Shown: positions 24,458 to 33,900 of the stretch, piece by piece | How positions within the stretch are numbered: the stretch's first letter is position 1 | How the letters are laid out: each line of letters begins with the position of its first letter | Assembly: GCA_040769125.1 (NCBI GenBank) | Contig: JAXGLO010000001.1 | Span: 1,364,001 to 1,428,000 of the forward strand | DNA: 64,000 bases | From: CAIXSE01 sp040769125 | GTDB lineage: Bacteria; Actinomycetota; Thermoleophilia; UBA2241 | Direction: 5' to 3' | Translations under genes and position numbers: made by a program | The notes under the pieces: model-generated | What the model was told of the DNA's origin: nothing | Database searches by the model: none | Seen by the model: the letters and a program-made list of their open reading frames with translations, nothing else

Positions 24458-25291
24458 TCAGGACTGCGGCCGCGGGCCGCCCTGCCTCAGCCGCCAAGCT
24501 ATCGCCAGATGGCGGCCTGTCAACCCTGCCTCGCGGCGATGCGAGAAGAAGCGGCCGTCGTCGACGGTGCAGATGCCGGCGACGGTCACGGCGGCAGGGG
24601 GCACACCCGCCGCTTCGAGATCGGCCCGGGCGCAGTGCCAGAGGTCGACGTGGCCCGGCCTCCCGCAACCCGGGAAGCGCTCCTCGAAGCGCCGCCGCAG
24701 CGAATCGTCGACCGCGAAGCAGCAGGCGCCGATGCTGGGGCCGACGACCGCGGCGCACAGCCTCCCATGGCGGGCGAGCTCACCGGCCACTTGGCCGACG
24801 ATGCCGGCCAGCATGCCGCGCCAGCCTGCATGGATCATGGCGAAGAGCGGCCCCCCATCGCCGAGGGCGACGACGATCACCGGCACGCAGTCGGCGTGGC
24901 TGATCGCCAGACCCAGCGCCGGCGCCGCCGTCAGCAGAGCGTCGCGCCCCTCAAGGCAGGCATCCTGGGCGAGCGCGCCGCGCCCCGCCTCCGGCTCGCC
25001 CACCCAGGTCCAGCTCGTGCCGTGCACCTGGTCGGGAACGATGAGGCGCTCCGGATCCAGGCCGAGCGCGGCGCACAGCAGGCGGCGGTTCTCCAGGACC
25101 TTCCGGGGTTCATCGCCGACGTTGAGGCCGAGATTCAGGGTGGCATACGGCGACTCCGAGACGCCGCCCGCCCGCAGGGGAAAGGCGGCGACCACCCCGG
25201 CGTGCCGCCACTCGAGCCAGCGCAGCCCGCCATGCGCCCGCGACACGAGATCACCACCCTGGTGGGTGTCGCCCGTCTCCCGCCCGACCAC
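24458..25291 (-). CDS. pgeF: Peptidoglycan editing factor / purine nucleoside phosphorylase PgeF (YfiH)
   Basis: A Cu-oxidase_4 (DUF152) family protein. Homologues act on purine nucleosides and are also reported to remove mis-incorporated L-Ser peptidoglycan precursors. The metal-binding residues are seen in ISHADCVPVIV and MIHAGWRGMLAG, with VVGPSIGACCF after. At 277 residues the size is normal. The GTG start is 4 bases after the M50 protease gene. Confidence 0.92.
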   Translation of the reverse strand: MVGRETGDTHQGGDLVSRAHGGLRWLEWRHAGVVAAFPLRAGGVSESPYATLNLGLNVGDEPRKVLENRRLLCAALGLDPERLIVPDQVHGTSWTWVGEPEAGRGALAQDACLEGRDALLTAAPALGLAISHADCVPVIVVALGDGGPLFAMIHAGWRGMLAGIVGQVAGELARHGRLCAAVVGPSIGACCFAVDDSLRRRFEERFPGCGRPGHVDLWHCARADLEAAGVPPAAVTVAGICTVDDGRFFSHRREAGLTGRHLAIAWRLRQGGPRPQS

Positions 25292-25295
25292 GGGA

Positions 25296-25937
25296 TCAGC
25301 CTCCCGGCAGGAGCCGGAACGACCATTCCACCACCGCCCCGATGGTGGCGTGGAAGGCGCCGGGCATCGCGATCAGGATGAGGATGAGCCCAGTGAACAC
25401 GAAGTTGCCGTACCGGTCCAGGCTCAGCCACCACTCGTACACGCCGCGCGGCAGCAGCCCGCCCACCACGCGCGATCCGTCGAGCGGCGGAACCGGCACG
25501 AGATTCAGGGTGGCGAGCACCACGTTCAACACGAACGTGAGCACGAACATCTCCGCAAGGAAGAGGCTCCACCCGCAGGTGAGCCAGACCAGCGCCGCCG
25601 ACAGCAGCGCCAGCAGGATGTTGCTGGCAGGGCCCGCGGCCCCCACCAGCATCATCCCGCGCTGAGGGTCGCGGAACAGCCAGGGACTGATGGGCACAGG
25701 CTTCGCCCAGCCGAAGAGAAACCCCCCGCCCGATCCGACGAACGTGACCACGAGCGCCACGGTGCCCCAGAGATCCAGATGACTCAACGGATTGAGGGTG
25801 AGCCTCCCCGCCTGCCGCGCCGTCGGGTCGCCGAGCCGGTCCGCGACCCAGCCGTGAGCGAGCTCGTGCAGCACGAGGCTGATCAGGAGGACCGGCAGGA
25901 CGGTCCCGAAGCGGATCAGGAGGGACTCGATGCTCAC
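25296..25937 (-). CDS. Site-2-protease-like M50 membrane metalloprotease
   Basis: A 213-residue rhomboid-unrelated intramembrane zinc protease of the M50B family. HELAHGWVADRLGD supplies the HExxH zinc site in the first hydrophobic segment, and NLVPVPPLDGSRV supplies the third ligand. GPASN is also present, and four to five membrane segments are evident. It lacks PDZ and CBS domains. The substrate is not apparent. The GTG start overlaps the tRNA nucleotidyltransferase stop. Confidence 0.9.
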   Translation of the reverse strand: MSIESLLIRFGTVLPVLLISLVLHELAHGWVADRLGDPTARQAGRLTLNPLSHLDLWGTVALVVTFVGSGGGFLFGWAKPVPISPWLFRDPQRGMMLVGAAGPASNILLALLSAALVWLTCGWSLFLAEMFVLTFVLNVVLATLNLVPVPPLDGSRVVGGLLPRGVYEWWLSLDRYGNFVFTGLILILIAMPGAFHATIGAVVEWSFRLLPGG

Positions 25938-28543
25938 GTGCGCATCCGCTCGGCGGCGGCGAGCTCGTCCTCACGGGTGCGCACAACGCCGTTCAGCTTG
26001 AGACGGAGGATGCTGCGCAGCACGTCACCCAGCCATGGCGACGAGGTGAAGCCCATAGCCAGAAGATCCTTCCCGCCGATGGAGAGGCGAACGTGCCGCG
26101 TGACGTCGAGGTAATTGCGGAGGCGCTCGGCGGCGATGCCGATGCGGTCGAGGACGATCGCCACCAGCACCGCCTCCAGGGGCTCCTGCCAGGCGAGCTC
26201 AAAGAGCTCCGCCTCGCTCGGGCCGCGCTCAGCCCGCCGCATGAGGCTGCGGCCGAGTACGAGCGCCCGCTCGAGGACGTCGGCGTCGCGCCGACGGATC
26301 CGCATGCGCTCGCACCAGGCTGTGATCTCCTCCGGGACCAGGTCGCGCAGCATCCACACCAGCCGGAGACGCCACAGCGGCACCTGGCGCGTGAGCTGAT
26401 GAGTGACCCTGGCCAGATCTCCGGCCCGCACGAGCTCCCGGGTGCGCGGTCCAGTGCGAAGGCGACCGTGAATCGACGGAGCCAGCCCGAGCTCCTCGAT
26501 ACGCCGGAGCGCGAACTCGACCTCCTCCTCGTCGAGGAGCGCAGTAAGCTCATCGCGAAGGCGCACCGACGAGAGGTCGCCCACGAGATCCATGGCGCAG
26601 CAGGCCCTCGCAAGGTTCAGGGTGCGCTCGTCCATGCGCAGACCGTAGCGGCTTTCGTACCGCACCGCACGCAGCACACGTGTGGGATCGTCGATGAAGC
26701 TGAGGTTGTGCAGCACGGCGATGCGCCGCCCGGCAAGATCCTCCATGCCGCCGAACGGGTCGAGGAGGTCACCGTACGTCTCGGGCTTGAGCGAGACGGC
26801 CATCGCGTTGATGGTGAAATCTCGCCGCGCCAGGTCGCTGCGAATCCCGGCACGCCAGACCTTGGGCAGCGCCGCAGGGTAGTCGTACGACTCCGAACGC
26901 GTGGAGGCAACGTCGACGCGCTGTCGGCGTCCGTCGACGTCGCGCGCCACGACCACGGCCGTGCCGAACTTCTGATGCGCCCGCACGTACCCCTTGAGGC
27001 GCCTGGCCAGCTCCTCCGCGAACGCGATCCCGTCGCCCTCGACAGCGAGGTCGACGTCGATGTGCGGCTTCCCAAGCACGAGATCGCGCACGGCCCCGCC
27101 CACGAGGTAGACGCCGCGCTCGCCGGCGGCGACCGCCTGGATCTGCTCGAGCAGGCCGTCGATGCCGAGATCTCCGAGCGACCCGGCGAGGTTGGCGACG
27201 GCCGACGGCGGCGGTTCGGACGCCGCGACGTCGCCGATGACGGAGCGCCGCGTGATCGCTCCGAAGACGTCGCTGCGCCTCACTGGGCCGGCGTGCTCCG
27301 GGCTCACGACCGGAACCCACCCGATCGCCTCCTGGGCGAGGACGCTCTCAGCCCGGCTGAGGGGTATGTCGAGAGCGAGCGTCGTAACCTGCGACGACAT
27401 GACCGCCTTGACAGGGGCGTGACCGAGGCCGTGAGCGGCGGCGCGCTCGAGATCGGCGAGGGCCACCGTCCCGACCAGCTCCTCGCCGTCGGCGACCACC
27501 ACCCCGCCAAGTGAGTCCTGATAGCAGCGGACCGCCGTCGCGTCCACCAGGGAGGCGAGATCGACGATCGCGTAATCGTCGACGAGGACCTCTCCGACGG
27601 TGCGCACCGGCGCCAGCGCCGCGGGCACGGCGGCGGCGAGAGCCGCAGCAACACTCTCCAGGCCGCGGTCCTTGACGACCGCGGAGGCCGCCGCAGGATG
27701 GCCGCCGCCCCCGACCGCGGCGAGCACCTGAGCCACGTCGAGCCGGCCGCCGCGGCTCCGCGCCGTGACGAAGATCCGGCTCTCCATCGCAACGAGGAGG
27801 AAGAAGGCATCGCAGCCGGTGAGGTCCATGACCCTGTGCGCTACGATGCTGACGCCCTGCACATAGAGATCCTCATGAAGCGACGCGATGAGCACCGAGG
27901 CGTCGGGAATCGGCAGCTCACGGGCCGACTCCAGGGCGGCCGCAAGCGTGCGACGCTGCTCCGGAGTAAGGACTCCGGCCAGCCACCTCTCGAGCACCGC
28001 GGTGTCGGCGCCGAGCCTCATGCAGAACGCCAGCGCCTCGGCGTCCTCCGGCGTGGTCGTGGTGAACATCAGAGAGCCTGTGTCCTCGTGGATGCCGAGC
28101 GCGAAGACCGTGGCCTCGAAGGGAGTAACGGGGATCTCCCGCCGCGCAATGATGCGCAGCATCAGCGTGACCAGCGATCCGTCACGCGAGTTAACCAGGT
28201 TGTCGGGCGAGATGTACGACGGCAGGTCGCCGCGATGCGTGTGGTGGTCGAAGGCGACAACCTGCACCCCATCGCGCATGCAGAGATCGCCGAGCTCGCC
28301 CAGACGATTGGCGTGGATGGTGTCGACCATGACGAGGCGCCTCACAGCCTCGTGGTCGACGTCGGCCGGGTCGACGACGGGGATCAGGTCGGCGTACAGC
28401 GCCTGGAACTCACGCACGTTGCGGTTGACGGCCCCGCCCAGACAGATGCCCGCCTCCGGGTACAGCTTCTGGGCGGCGACCATCGCCGCGAAGGCGTCGA
28501 AGTCGGTGTTGGTGTGCGCGACGATGAGCTCAGCGAGATGCAT
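25934..28543 (-). CDS. DHH phosphoesterase-CBS-tRNA nucleotidyltransferase fusion
   Basis: A multidomain protein of 869 residues. Residues 1-300 form a DHH/DHHA1 phosphoesterase (HTNTDFDAFA, VVAFDHHTHRGD, GGGGHPAAAS). Two CBS domains follow at about 315-435. The class II nucleotidyltransferase starts near 475 (LVGGAVRDLVLGKPHIDVDL, DFTINAMAVSL, DDPTRVLRAVRYESRYG). Related fusions in Aquifex and Deltaproteobacteria act as the A-adding or CCA-adding enzyme. I infer tRNA 3'-end maturation or repair, possibly with nuclease activity; AMP or ATP sensing by the CBS pair is plausible. Whether it adds CCA or only A cannot be decided here. Confidence 0.92.
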   Translation of the reverse strand: MHLAELIVAHTNTDFDAFAAMVAAQKLYPEAGICLGGAVNRNVREFQALYADLIPVVDPADVDHEAVRRLVMVDTIHANRLGELGDLCMRDGVQVVAFDHHTHRGDLPSYISPDNLVNSRDGSLVTLMLRIIARREIPVTPFEATVFALGIHEDTGSLMFTTTTPEDAEALAFCMRLGADTAVLERWLAGVLTPEQRRTLAAALESARELPIPDASVLIASLHEDLYVQGVSIVAHRVMDLTGCDAFFLLVAMESRIFVTARSRGGRLDVAQVLAAVGGGGHPAAASAVVKDRGLESVAAALAAAVPAALAPVRTVGEVLVDDYAIVDLASLVDATAVRCYQDSLGGVVVADGEELVGTVALADLERAAAHGLGHAPVKAVMSSQVTTLALDIPLSRAESVLAQEAIGWVPVVSPEHAGPVRRSDVFGAITRRSVIGDVAASEPPPSAVANLAGSLGDLGIDGLLEQIQAVAAGERGVYLVGGAVRDLVLGKPHIDVDLAVEGDGIAFAEELARRLKGYVRAHQKFGTAVVVARDVDGRRQRVDVASTRSESYDYPAALPKVWRAGIRSDLARRDFTINAMAVSLKPETYGDLLDPFGGMEDLAGRRIAVLHNLSFIDDPTRVLRAVRYESRYGLRMDERTLNLARACCAMDLVGDLSSVRLRDELTALLDEEEVEFALRRIEELGLAPSIHGRLRTGPRTRELVRAGDLARVTHQLTRQVPLWRLRLVWMLRDLVPEEITAWCERMRIRRRDADVLERALVLGRSLMRRAERGPSEAELFELAWQEPLEAVLVAIVLDRIGIAAERLRNYLDVTRHVRLSIGGKDLLAMGFTSSPWLGDVLRSILRLKLNGVVRTREDELAAAERMRT

Positions 28544-28577
28544 GGCAGAAGTATACGGGAGCGCCGACGCCGCCCCG

Positions 28578-30740
28578 TCAGGCCTTCAGCAGCCAGGCGA
28601 GATCGGCCCCGAAGGCCGCGGCGACGGCGTCCCGCAGCGGCCGGTGACGAGGATCGTCGAGGCCCGGGTCGTCGCTCAGGATGTCCTCGGCCATCTCACG
28701 GGCGCGGCGCAGCACGGCGCGATCGCGCGCGAGGCGGGCCAGCTTGAGATCGGAAGCGCCCGCCTGACGAGCTCCCATCAGCTTGCCCTCGCCGCGGATC
28801 TCGAGATCCCGATCGGCGAGCTCGAAGCCGTCGGTGGTCTCCAGCAGCGCCTCGAGACGCGCCTGCGACGCCCCGGTCTCAGCCCGCGCAAACAGCAGGC
28901 AGAACGAGCGCTCAGCGCCCCTCCCCACCCGTCCGCGGAGCTGGTGGAGCTGCGCCAGCCCGAAGCGCTCCGCGCCCTCCACGATCATGACGGTCGCGTT
29001 GGGCACGTCGATACCGACCTCGATCAGGCTGGTCGCCACCAGCACCTGGATCTCGCCCTCAGTGAAAGCCTGCATCACGGCGCCCCGCTCGGAGGCCTTC
29101 AGCTGGCCGTGCACGACGGCGACACGCAGCCCGTGAAACGGCCCCGCGCGGAGGCGTTCGGCCTCAGCCACGGCGGTGGCCGCATCGATGGCCGCCGACT
29201 CTTCGATGGCCGGGCAGACGACGTAGGCCTGGCGCCCTTTCGCAAGCTGCCCACGGACGAAGGCGTAGCCCTCCTCGCGACGGGCGTCGTCGACGAGGCG
29301 AGTGGTCACCGGCTGTCGGCCCTCCGGCACGCCCGCGATCACGGTGACGTCGAGATCCCCGTAGGCGGTGAGCGCCAGGGTTCGCGGGATCGGAGTGGCC
29401 GTCATGTGAAGGACATGGGGCGCGCGCCCGCTGCGCTCGGCGCGCCGTACCAGCGCATCACGCTGCTCGACGCCGAAGCGATGCTGCTCGTCGACCACCA
29501 GCAGCCCGAGGTCGGCGTACGCGACGTCCTCCTGGAGGACGGCGTGAGTCCCGATCACCAGGCGACTCCCGCCGCCGGCAATGCCCGCCAGCGCGGCGCG
29601 GCGTTCGTCCGCGGAGATCGATGCAGTCAGCCGCGTAATGCCGACGAGGCCGGACAGGAGCCGCTCCGCGGTCTCCGCGTGCTGCGCCGCAAGCGTCTCT
29701 GTGGGAGCCAGGAGCACGCCCTGCAGACCAGCCTCTGCGGCCCGCACAAGACAGTGAAGGGCGACCACCGTCTTGCCGGATCCGACGTCGCCCTGCAGCA
29801 GGCGCCTCATCGGGGTCGTCCCACGGAGATCGGCCTCGATCTCTTCAAGCGCCGTACGCTGGTATGAAGTGAAGGCGAACGGAAGTGCTTCGAGGTACGC
29901 CCGGGTGAGCTCCGCCGGAGGCGGGAACGGAACCGCCTGCACCCGCGACTGCTGCTCACGCTTGTAGGCAAGCAGGCCGAGCTGCATGAGGAGCAGCTCC
30001 TCGAGGACGAGCCGCTGGCGTGAGAGACCGGCCTCTTCGGGATCCCGCGGCTGGTGAGCGGCGAGCAGCGCGTCGGCGCGGGAGGGCAGCCCTTCACACA
30101 CCCGCAGCTCTGCCGGCAGAGGGTCGGGCAGGAGCCGCATGAGCGGGCGGACGCCGATCAGCAAGTCGCGAAGCTGCCGTGCGGAAACCCGCTCGCCGGC
30201 CGGATACACGGGCACGATGCCGTCGGTGTGCAGGCCCTCCTCCTCGTCGTCGTCGAGCAGCTCGTGGCTCTTGACTACGAATGATGCGCGCCTGCCCAGG
30301 AACCGGAAGACGCCTCGAACGCTGAGGCGCGCGCCTTCGCGCACGACCTTCAGCAGATAGCGCTGATTGAACCAGACGGCGTCGAGCGCGCCGGTCTCGT
30401 CCTTGAGCAGAACCCGCACGACGTCCACGCGGCGCCTCGCCGTCCGCTCGGCGCTCACCCGCAGCACGACCCCGCGCACGGTCGCCTCCTCGCCGACCTG
30501 CAGATCGCGGATGTGCTTGCGGTCGCGGTAGTCGTGGTACCTGCGCGGCAGATGCCCGATCAGATCGCCCAGCGTCTCCAGGCCGAGAGCCGCAAGACGA
30601 CGGGCGACGGGCACAGAGACCTGATCCAGGTCGCTGAGAGGTTTCTTGAGAACGGCGTCGGAGAGGAAGAGCCGCGGGGTCGGCGGAGGCTCGTCGCAGA
30701 GGCCTCCGCCGAAGCGCTGCGGGAGCCGGAGCCGAGTCAC
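28578..30740 (-). CDS. recG: ATP-dependent DNA helicase RecG
   Basis: Branch-migrates stalled replication forks and recombination intermediates. The 720-residue product has an N-terminal OB-fold wedge domain (LGDLIGHLPRRYHDYRDR, TVRGVVLRV) and the helicase core: Walker A LLQGDVGSGKTVVALH, DEQHRFGVEQRDALV, TATPIPRTLALTAYGDLDV, and motif VI QLRGRVGRGAERSFCLL. I start it at the GTG at 30740, overlapping the fakB stop (GTGA). The same frame stays open another 1.2 kb upstream, but that part is arginine-rich shadow of fakB and fakA. Confidence 0.95.
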   Translation of the reverse strand: MTRLRLPQRFGGGLCDEPPPTPRLFLSDAVLKKPLSDLDQVSVPVARRLAALGLETLGDLIGHLPRRYHDYRDRKHIRDLQVGEEATVRGVVLRVSAERTARRRVDVVRVLLKDETGALDAVWFNQRYLLKVVREGARLSVRGVFRFLGRRASFVVKSHELLDDDEEEGLHTDGIVPVYPAGERVSARQLRDLLIGVRPLMRLLPDPLPAELRVCEGLPSRADALLAAHQPRDPEEAGLSRQRLVLEELLLMQLGLLAYKREQQSRVQAVPFPPPAELTRAYLEALPFAFTSYQRTALEEIEADLRGTTPMRRLLQGDVGSGKTVVALHCLVRAAEAGLQGVLLAPTETLAAQHAETAERLLSGLVGITRLTASISADERRAALAGIAGGGSRLVIGTHAVLQEDVAYADLGLLVVDEQHRFGVEQRDALVRRAERSGRAPHVLHMTATPIPRTLALTAYGDLDVTVIAGVPEGRQPVTTRLVDDARREEGYAFVRGQLAKGRQAYVVCPAIEESAAIDAATAVAEAERLRAGPFHGLRVAVVHGQLKASERGAVMQAFTEGEIQVLVATSLIEVGIDVPNATVMIVEGAERFGLAQLHQLRGRVGRGAERSFCLLFARAETGASQARLEALLETTDGFELADRDLEIRGEGKLMGARQAGASDLKLARLARDRAVLRRAREMAEDILSDDPGLDDPRHRPLRDAVAAAFGADLAWLLKA

Positions 30741-31597
30741 TCCACGATGAGCGCGAAGGCCGCCGGACCCGGGCCGATGTGGGTGCCGACGACGGCCCCG
30801 ACGTGACCGTGCAGAACGTAGCGGGCGTTCGGCCGCACGCGCTCCATCACCTCGCGGATGAGCTCCGGTTCCTCGTCGTTGATCCCGTCGATGAGAGCGT
30901 AGTACAGCTCGTCGTCCGGGCTGGTCGTCTCCTCGATGTAGCGCTCCATGGCCGCCATTGCCTTCTTGAGGCCGCGAACCTTTGCATAACCCTTCATCAC
31001 ACCATCTTCTACGTGAATCAGGGGCTTCACGTCGAAGACGCCGCCGACGAAGGACGCCGCTCGCCCGATGCGCCCTCCACGCCGCAGGTACTCGAGCGTC
31101 GCGGCGTGGATCAGGAGCCGGGAGCCCGCGGCGAAGTGCGTAAGGTAGTCGCGCGCCTCGGTCAGGGTGCAACCGCTCTCGAGACGGGCGCGCAAGCGCT
31201 CGGCGCCGAGAGCCAGGGTTGCTGTGACCGTGCGCATGTCGAAGACGTCGACGCCGTCGACGCGGGAAGCGGCCTCCCGAGCAGACCGAACCGTGCCGCT
31301 CATCTCCCCGGAGAGATGCAGGGAGAACACGTGGTCGTAGCGCTCGCGAAGCTCCTGGTAGGTGGCCACGAACTCGGCGGTGGTGGGCTGCGATGTGGTG
31401 GGCAGCACCGACGACGCCTCCAGCTTGGCGAAGAACTCGCGATACGTCATGTCGACGCCGTCGCGGAAGGTCTCGTCGCCGAAGTGGACCTTGAGCGGTA
31501 CGAGGCGCATCCCGGGACGCTCGAAGAAACCGGTGGGCGGGTCGCAGGTGGAGTCGAGCACGATCGCCGTGTTGTCGAGAGTCAGCAGGCCCGTCAT
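30737..31597 (-). CDS. DegV family fatty-acid-binding protein (FakB-like)
   Basis: A 286-residue DegV protein. Such proteins bind a fatty acid and present it to the kinase FakA. Recognised segments are AIVLDSTCDPP, VLPTTSQPTTAEF, LHLSGEMSGTVRSA, LEYLRRGGRIGRAA and GHVGAVVGTHIGPGP. It overlaps fakA by 4 bases (ATGA), which supports a working FakA-FakB pair that feeds exogenous or recycled fatty acids into phospholipid synthesis. Confidence 0.9.
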   Translation of the reverse strand: MTGLLTLDNTAIVLDSTCDPPTGFFERPGMRLVPLKVHFGDETFRDGVDMTYREFFAKLEASSVLPTTSQPTTAEFVATYQELRERYDHVFSLHLSGEMSGTVRSAREAASRVDGVDVFDMRTVTATLALGAERLRARLESGCTLTEARDYLTHFAAGSRLLIHAATLEYLRRGGRIGRAASFVGGVFDVKPLIHVEDGVMKGYAKVRGLKKAMAAMERYIEETTSPDDELYYALIDGINDEEPELIREVMERVRPNARYVLHGHVGAVVGTHIGPGPAAFALIVE

Positions 31598-33207
31598 TCG
31601 GCGCTCGCCAGGACGGGATAGAGGGGCTGGCCGCCTTCGTGGAACGAGACCTCGATATCGGGCACAATGCGCCCGACGAGCTCCTCGAGTTCCTCGCGCG
31701 TCGCGCCTGACCCATTGAGCGCAGTGAGAACAGTAACCAGCTCGGCGTCACCGCGCGCGAACTCCTCGAGCACGCCGGCGAAAGCCGCGGGCACGTCGTC
31801 GGCGACCGCCACGAGACGGCCGTCGACGATTCCCATGGCCTGCCCGGTCTGCACCACGACGCCATCCACCTCCGAGTCGCGCACCGCGCGCGTGACCTCG
31901 GCCGAGCGCACACAGGCGATGGTCTCCCGCATGCGTTCGGCGTTGGCGGCAGCGTCCGCCTCTGGATCGAAGGCGACCATGGCGGCCAGCCCCGCGGCGA
32001 TCGACGAACTCGGCACGACCTCGATGCGACACTCGCTCATGCCGGCCGCCTGCTCGGCGGTCAGAATGACGTTGCCGTTGTTCGGCAGCACGATAACCTC
32101 GCTGGATCCCAGGCTCTCGGCGGCCTCGAGCACCTGCTTGGCGCTCGGGTTCATCGACTGCCCCCCCTCGACGATCGCCGTGCAGCCGAGATCGCGGAAG
32201 AGCTCCTTGTTGCCCTCTCCCGCGACGACGGCCACAACGGCAGTAGCCGCCGTCGTCGTCGCCCGCAGGCGCTCGTCGCGGTCCCGCGTCTGCTCGTGCA
32301 TGTTGCTGATCTCGAATTCGCCCAGACTGCCGTACCTCAGCGCCTCACTGATCACCACTCCCGGATCGTCCGCATGGACGTGCACCTTGACGACGTCCGC
32401 GCTCCCGACAACCAGTACGCTGTCGCCGATGGGCAGCAGGAAGCTCTCCAGGGCATCACGATCGATATCCTCGCCCTGGATGACGAAGCTCGTGCAGTAC
32501 TTGTGCACCGAGAGCCCCGACTCGTGGGCTGCGGGACGCGGCCGCAAGCGTGCCCCCCGGGGGCGCAGTACGACCTCGGCGGGCGTGTGTATGCCGCGGT
32601 GCAGCAGCTCGCCGATGCCCCGCTCAAGCCCCTGGAAGAGCACGAGCAGGCCGTACCCGCCGGCGTCGACGACTCCGGCCTGCTCCAGCACCGGAAGCTG
32701 CCACGTGGTGTTCTCGACGGCAAGCCTGCCGGCCTCCGCCACGGCGACGAGCAGGTTCTCGAGACTGAGGCTGTCGGGCAGGCTGCGCGCGGCCGTCGCC
32801 ATCTCGCGCACGACCGTCAGCATAGTGCCCTCCACAGGCTCCCGCACCGCCCGGTAGGCGCAGGCGGAGCCTTCGATCAGCGCCTCCTTGAAACGGGGTG
32901 TGGAGAGCTCCTCGGAGGCGCCCCAGACCTCGCACGCGCCTCGCACGATCTGCGAGAGGATGACCCCTGAGTTGCCGCGCGCGCCCATGAGCGACCCATG
33001 GGCGACCGCCGCCGCAACCGTAGGGATGCCCTCAGCGTCGCTGGCTTCGAGCTCCTCCAGAACCGCCCTCACGGTGAGAGCCAGATTCGTGCCGGTGTCC
33101 CCGTCCGGCACAGGGTAGACGTTGAGATCGTTGATGACGCCGCGCTCCGACTCTAGCGCGCTGAGCGCGGCTCCGATGACCGCAAGCGAGGCGAGCCTGA
33201 CGTTCAA
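31594..33207 (-). CDS. fakA: Fatty acid kinase FakA-like (DAK2 domain, YloV)
   Basis: A 537-residue protein with an N-terminal DAK2/DhaL-type ATP-binding domain (VINDLNVYPVPDGDTGTNL, HGSLMGARGNSGVILSQ), a middle EDD domain (YCTSFVIQGEDIDRDALE, VVKVHVHADDPGVVI) and a C-terminal DegV-like region. FakA phosphorylates fatty acids held by FakB. It starts with a TTG whose TTGA overlaps the Asp23 stop. The asp23-fakA-recG order is common in Gram-positive bacteria. Confidence 0.93.
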   Translation of the reverse strand: MNVRLASLAVIGAALSALESERGVINDLNVYPVPDGDTGTNLALTVRAVLEELEASDAEGIPTVAAAVAHGSLMGARGNSGVILSQIVRGACEVWGASEELSTPRFKEALIEGSACAYRAVREPVEGTMLTVVREMATAARSLPDSLSLENLLVAVAEAGRLAVENTTWQLPVLEQAGVVDAGGYGLLVLFQGLERGIGELLHRGIHTPAEVVLRPRGARLRPRPAAHESGLSVHKYCTSFVIQGEDIDRDALESFLLPIGDSVLVVGSADVVKVHVHADDPGVVISEALRYGSLGEFEISNMHEQTRDRDERLRATTTAATAVVAVVAGEGNKELFRDLGCTAIVEGGQSMNPSAKQVLEAAESLGSSEVIVLPNNGNVILTAEQAAGMSECRIEVVPSSSIAAGLAAMVAFDPEADAAANAERMRETIACVRSAEVTRAVRDSEVDGVVVQTGQAMGIVDGRLVAVADDVPAAFAGVLEEFARGDAELVTVLTALNGSGATREELEELVGRIVPDIEVSFHEGGQPLYPVLASAE

Positions 33208-33569
33208 TCCCGAACATCCTCGACGGTGACACTGATCTCGCCGACCGGCAGGCCGCCGACCCGCTCGACCTCATAGCGCACCTGCTCCTGAAGGTTCGCC
33301 GTCACCTGGGCGAGGTTGAGCCCGCGCTCCATGACGACGTGAAGCCTGATACTGACGGCGGCGCCTTCGGCTCGCACCTCGACGCCCTCGTCGAGCGAAC
33401 CCCTGAACAGATGCGTAAGACGCCGCGCGACGGATTCCTGCATGGCCACGACGCCGTACGTGGTGCGCGCAGCCCAGCCGGCGAGCTTGGCGACGACCTG
33501 ACTGGAGACGGTGAGGCCGCCCTCGGAGGCGGGCGGGTCGTACGGAAGATGAAGGTCGGAGGACGACAC
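33204..33569 (-). CDS. Asp23/Gls24 family envelope stress protein
   Basis: A 121-residue Asp23 (DUF322) protein. The family pattern is VSSQVVAKLAGWAARTTYGV, then a middle strand VSIRLHVVMERGLNLAQV and VGEISVTVEDV at the end. I start it at the GTG at 33569 because the longer open frame overlaps DUF1858 in shadow. The role of the group near fakA is not firmly known; homologues form membrane-associated assemblies. Confidence 0.88.
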   Translation of the reverse strand: MSSSDLHLPYDPPASEGGLTVSSQVVAKLAGWAARTTYGVVAMQESVARRLTHLFRGSLDEGVEVRAEGAAVSIRLHVVMERGLNLAQVTANLQEQVRYEVERVGGLPVGEISVTVEDVRD

Positions 33570-33583
33570 GCGGCAGCGCTCGC

Positions 33584-33790
33584 TCAGGCCTCTGGCGCGC
33601 CGAGGCCGTTGAGCTCCTCGACGACGACCGCTGGGTCGACCTGATGAAGGATCGCGCCCGCCTCGATCGTCTCGGATTGGGCGCCGATGCAGAGACAGCA
33701 CGCCATCCCATGGCTCTCGAAGACGGTGCGTGCCCTCGGATCACTCTCCAGAGCCTCGAAGATCGACATATCTTTGTGAAAACGATCCAT
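33584..33790 (-). CDS. DUF1858 small Cys protein
   Basis: A 68-residue DUF1858 (ScdA N-like) protein, with HKDMSIFEALESDPRARTVF, HGMACCLCIGAQSETIEAG and VVEELNGLG. The CCLC cluster suggests redox or metal binding. The ATG at 33790 has GAGG four bases upstream; an ATG at 33835 is an alternative. It lies 14 bases before the Asp23 gene and is divergent from rpmB. Function unknown. Confidence 0.82.
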   Translation of the reverse strand: MDRFHKDMSIFEALESDPRARTVFESHGMACCLCIGAQSETIEAGAILHQVDPAVVVEELNGLGAPEA

Positions 33791-33835
33791 GACGCCTCGA
33801 AGCGACAAGGGCGTGGCCAAACGCGCAAGCCCCAT

Positions 33836-33864
33836 TTGCGTTGCCCGACCGCGTGCAGCATACT
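33836..33864 (+). promoter_or_regulatory. Candidate rpmB promoter
   Basis: TTGCGT and CATACT are 17 bases apart, 37 bases ahead of the rpmB ATG. The -10 box is a moderate match. The 110-base gap also must hold the promoter of the divergent DUF1858-asp23-fakA operon, which I cannot place with confidence. Confidence 0.45.
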
Positions 33865-33900
33865 AGCGCGACCGATCACCAATCAAGCTGAGGAACGGCC

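Noticed and set aside
30741..31913. Long in-frame upstream extension of recG (about 390 codons)
   Set aside because: The extension is Arg-rich, lies entirely over fakB and part of fakA in another frame, and has no match to RecG. The GTG at 30740 overlapping the fakB stop is a better start.
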